This document shows, piece by piece, positions 5,885 through 6,307 of a stretch of DNA of 6,307 nucleotides. The DNA comes from AEGEAN-183 sp964002385. Its GTDB lineage: Bacteria; Pseudomonadota; Gammaproteobacteria; Magnimaribacterales; Magnimaribacteraceae. Location of the stretch: the NCBI GenBank assembly GCA_964002385.1, contig CAXFFS010000077.1:1-6307 (forward strand). The letters are read 5' to 3'. The stretch's first letter is position 1. Each line of letters opens with the position of its first letter. Position numbers and translations under genes: made by a program. The notes under the pieces were generated by a model that searched no databases, was not told where the DNA came from, and saw only the letters and a list, made by a program, of their open reading frames with translations.

Positions 5885-6267
5885 TTAGTATCCTTAAATT
5901 TAAATTCTATTAGCTGTCTTTTTTTGTAGTTACCCGATAACTTAGAAAAGAAGTCAAGTATTCTCATAGAAGGGTATTTTTTATGAAGTAGCCTATAACC
6001 TAATTTAATAGACTCTTCTTGGTCTTGATCTAATAATTTTGCTTCCGCACTTAACCATTCTCCATGCAAATCACCCTTAAAGTTACATATAGCAACCTTC
6101 ACCGAAGAAAAGTTTCTTATTCTTTTTACTTTACCCGCTTCTCCATGAGAAAAGACATAAAAAGAATTTTTATCTTCATCTTGAGCAAACCAAACAGGGG
6201 TATTTACTAAAGAACTATCCTTTTTTTGAGTTGAAAGATTAATGTATTTTTCTTTATCGGAAATCAT
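5881..6267 (-). CDS. Small PPOX-class (pyridoxamine-phosphate-oxidase-like) split-barrel protein, Rv2061-like
   Basis: The 128-residue product resembles the small FMN-binding split-barrel proteins of the PPOX superfamily, in particular the group related to mycobacterial Rv2061c. Shared features are NTPVWFAQDED (22-32, first barrel strands), GEAGKVKRIRN (42-52, the usual cofactor-phosphate contact region), VAICNFKGDLHGEWLSAEAKLL (58-79) and LLHKKYP (93-99). Members bind FMN, F420 or haem, and many have no known reaction. F420 is uncommon in gammaproteobacteria, so a flavin is the safer guess, but substrate and role are unknown. No signal peptide or membrane segment is seen, so it is probably cytosolic. 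The start is fixed by an in-frame TGA directly before the ATG. The ATG overlaps the stop of a probable upstream gene. It converges on dapE, and I see no functional link to lysine synthesis. Confidence 0.75.
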   Translation of the reverse strand: MISDKEKYINLSTQKKDSSLVNTPVWFAQDEDKNSFYVFSHGEAGKVKRIRNFSSVKVAICNFKGDLHGEWLSAEAKLLDQDQEESIKLGYRLLHKKYPSMRILDFFSKLSGNYKKRQLIEFKFKDTN

Positions 6268-6307
6268 TCATCCGGAACATTGTCTGTTTTAGCGCCTTTT
6301 ATGAAAA
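6264..6307 (-). CDS. C-terminal end of an unidentified upstream gene (partial)
   Basis: On the minus strand one frame stays open from the window edge and ends FIKGAKTDNVPDE at a TGA (6266-6264). That stop overlaps the ATG of the split-barrel gene as ATGA. The other two frames contain stops in this stretch. A 4-base ATGA overlap is a common arrangement for translationally coupled operon genes, so this is probably the tail of the preceding gene. Thirteen residues are too few to name it. Confidence 0.45.
   Translation of the reverse strand, partial: FIKGAKTDNVPDE

Noticed and set aside
5919..5925. Run of seven T after dapE on the plus strand as a possible terminator.
   Set aside because: No GC-containing hairpin precedes it, and it lies inside the convergent gene, where it encodes lysines.
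6301..6307. ATGAAAA at the right edge as the start of a plus-strand gene.
   Set aside because: Only two codons are visible and there is no ribosome-binding site; the minus-strand reading explains the region better.
1..6307. Mobile elements, CRISPR repeats, tRNA or rRNA genes, phage or defence genes.
   Set aside because: Nearly all of the window is explained by housekeeping genes, and no long direct or terminal repeats, clover-leaf sequences or transposase motifs were seen.

Overview
This AT-rich window (roughly two thirds A+T by eye) looks like ordinary chromosome from a low-GC gammaproteobacterium. The evidence is the run map-glnD-dapD. Methionine aminopeptidase, the PII uridylyltransferase and tetrahydrodipicolinate succinylase sit side by side in the same order in E. 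coli, and the long DapD here is the Pseudomonas-type form. A streamlined marine lineage such as SAR86 would fit the base composition, weak ribosome-binding sites and tight packing, but that is inference. I see no mobile element, CRISPR array, tRNA or rRNA, and no sign of horizontal transfer.

Layout. Positions 1-112 (minus) hold the first 37 codons of carA, the small subunit of carbamoyl-phosphate synthase. Positions 113-275 separate the divergent carA and map genes and are the most information-rich non-coding part of the window. For carA this stretch holds a good sigma70-type promoter, a 9-bp perfect inverted repeat at the predicted start of transcription, and a Rho-independent terminator-like hairpin with a 9-base U tract. 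A 32-codon open frame runs through that hairpin and stops one base before the carA ATG. Positions 276-3653 hold map and glnD, separated by 3 bases. Positions 3654-3757 hold no gene but carry a plausible promoter for dapD. Positions 3758-5884 hold dapD and dapE, again 3 bases apart. Positions 5881-6267 (minus) encode a small split-barrel flavin-type protein that converges on dapE with overlapping stop codons. Positions 6264-6307 (minus) are probably the last codons of the gene upstream of it.

How the genes relate. DapD and DapE act in the succinylase branch of meso-diaminopimelate/lysine synthesis: DapD succinylates tetrahydrodipicolinate and DapE removes the succinyl group after transamination by an enzyme not in this window. 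GlnD senses glutamine and modifies PII, linking nitrogen status to glutamine synthetase. CarA supplies ammonia from glutamine for carbamoyl phosphate. Map is general protein maturation. The neighbourhood is thus nitrogen and amino-acid housekeeping. No undescribed system is evident. The observation most worth testing is a possible pyrBI-like attenuator in front of carA.
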